Origin: an uncultured Pseudomonas sp.
GTDB lineage: Bacteria; Pseudomonadota; Gammaproteobacteria; Pseudomonadales; Pseudomonadaceae
Length of the DNA: 14,954 nucleotides
Direction of reading: 5' to 3'
NCBI RefSeq assembly: GCF_946885885.1
Contig: NZ_CAMPHN010000106.1
Span: 1 to 14,954, forward strand
Position numbers and translations under genes: made by a program. Every line of letters starts with the position of its first letter. The stretch's first letter is position 1. Shown here in pieces: positions 14,590-14,954 of this stretch. The notes under the pieces were generated by a model. It ran no database searches and was not told where the DNA came from. It was given only the letters and a program-made list of their open reading frames with translations.

Positions 14590-14640
14590 ACTACCATCGG
14601 ATTAACGAAGAATTCCATCTAATCACTGTTAGGCAGCTCC
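14590..14640 (+). other. attI recombination site region
   Basis: The core GTTAGGC at 14628-14634 marks the crossover point (between G14628 and T14629) where cassettes join. It sits 200 bp upstream of the intI start and is followed by a cassette ending in the same core at 14901-14907. The left border of attI is not defined by sequence alone; the surrounding 14441-14625 stretch is AT-rich non-coding DNA. Confidence 0.75.
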
Positions 14641-14901
14641 GGGAAAATTTCCTGGTTTAGTTTTTACCTGCAACATCGCGTCGCCAGTAAGTCGCTTAGT
14701 TCGTGGCATTATTCAAAGGAGTTGGTTTATGCCGGACACCGTAACAATTAACTTACCGCGTTCACCCTCTCGCGTGGCGGCGTCAGCCTTTTCTTTCTGC
14801 GTTGCTGCGATTACCGTGTCGGGCAGACCAGGCCTAACAACTGGCTTAAATCGTTCGCTGCGCTCACTGGGACGGGCTAAAGCCCGCCCCTTAGCCAATC
14901 G
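14629..14901 (+). mobile_element. First integron gene cassette, 273 bp
   Basis: Bounded by GTTAGGC cores at 14628-14634 (attI) and 14901-14907 (end of attC). It holds about 100 bp of leader, a 58-codon ORF and a 76-bp attC. It is very short for a cassette, so it may encode only a peptide, act as non-coding DNA, or carry a promoter or RNA. Confidence 0.8.
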
Positions 14902-14905
14902 TTAG
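14729..14905 (+). CDS. Small hypothetical protein of the first cassette
   Basis: A 58-codon ORF starting at ATG 14729 with a strong ribosome site AAGGAG (14716-14721) seven bases upstream. It begins MPDTVTINLPRSPSRV, has a short hydrophobic stretch at about 17-30 (AASAFSFCVAAITV), and its last 24 or so residues are translated from the attC, ending ANR with TAG inside the GTTAGGC core. Reading through attC and stopping in its core is common for cassette ORFs. No homology is recognised. The hydrophobic stretch is too short and interrupted for a confident membrane helix. Whether it is translated is uncertain; the good ribosome site is the main support. Confidence 0.45.
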   Translation: MPDTVTINLPRSPSRVAASAFSFCVAAITVSGRPGLTTGLNRSLRSLGRAKARPLANR

Positions 14906-14907
14906 GC
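14832..14907 (+). repeat. attC site (59-base element) of the first cassette
   Basis: A 76-bp site of the Pseudomonas type. R'' is GCCTAAC (14832-14838) and R' is GTTAGGC (14901-14907). L'' TGGCTTAA (14842-14849) pairs with L' TTAGCCA (14891-14897), leaving one unpaired T in L'', the usual extrahelical base that sets strand choice. The central hairpin is CGGGC-TAAA-GCCCG (14873-14886), extended by GGG/CCC around a bulged A. All elements needed for folding of the bottom strand are present. Confidence 0.93.
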
Positions 14908-14926
14908 TGCAAGCGAACAAGGTGCT

Positions 14927-14954
14927 ATGGCGGATCACCAATCAAGGAAATTTA
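14927..14954 (+). CDS. Start of a possible second-cassette ORF (cut by window end)
   Basis: ATG at 14927 begins MADHQSRKF and is still open at the window edge. It starts 20 bp after the attC core, in the normal place for a cassette gene, with AAGG a few bases upstream (spacing is short). Only nine complete codons are visible, so nothing can be said about its product. Confidence 0.4.

Noticed and set aside
14713..14898. 61-codon ORF on the - strand of the first cassette
   Set aside because: It begins inside attC, opposite the usual cassette orientation, and the + strand ORF has a much better ribosome site. Kept only as a remote alternative.

Overview
The window looks like a Pseudomonas chromosome. 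It is GC-rich, has strong G/C bias at third codon positions, carries several copies of the GTAGCCCGGATG...CATCCGGGCTAC palindromic repeat common in pseudomonads, and ends in a chromosomal integron of the kind known from P. stutzeri and P. alcaligenes. The species assignment is inference from these features; nothing in the window fixes it.

Layout, left to right. (1) 1-282: two near-identical palindromic repeat units in a roughly 183-bp tandem duplication. (2) 283-2247 (-): degenerate N-terminal region, GAF and HD-GYP protein, a probable c-di-GMP phosphodiesterase with a large insertion. (3) 2332-3660 (-): Spinster-like MFS transporter. (4) 3946-6201 (+): a 751-residue protein with a tubulin/FtsZ GTPase signature, much larger than FtsZ and without a recognisable partner gene; this is the least understood gene here. 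(5) 6315-6475: a MITE-like element ending 17 bp before the next start codon. (6) 6493-8103 (+): secreted-ligand sensor fused to a GGEEF diguanylate cyclase. (7) 8107-8901 (-) and 9111-10019 (-): a hydroxypyruvate isomerase family protein and a beta-hydroxyacid dehydrogenase, with a third palindromic repeat between them. (8) 10151-13438 (+): a tightly overlapping four-gene PhnD/PhnC/PhnE-type ABC importer operon, probably the family annotated as a putative selenate transporter. (9) 13463-14954: integron, with intI (-) under a near-consensus LexA box, an attI region with a candidate outward promoter, a 273-bp first cassette ending in a clean 76-bp attC, and the first bases of a second cassette.

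How the genes relate. One putative c-di-GMP degrading protein and one c-di-GMP synthase lie 4 kb apart, but they are not in an operon and any functional link is a guess. The isomerase and dehydrogenase together fit interconversion of hydroxypyruvate/tartronate semialdehyde and glycerate, although glyoxylate carboligase is not in the window. The importer genes overlap by 4-7 bp and must be co-transcribed. The integron sits directly against the convergent end of that operon. The most noteworthy items are the stand-alone tubulin-like protein and the SOS-controlled integron, whose first cassette encodes at most a 58-residue peptide running into its own attC.
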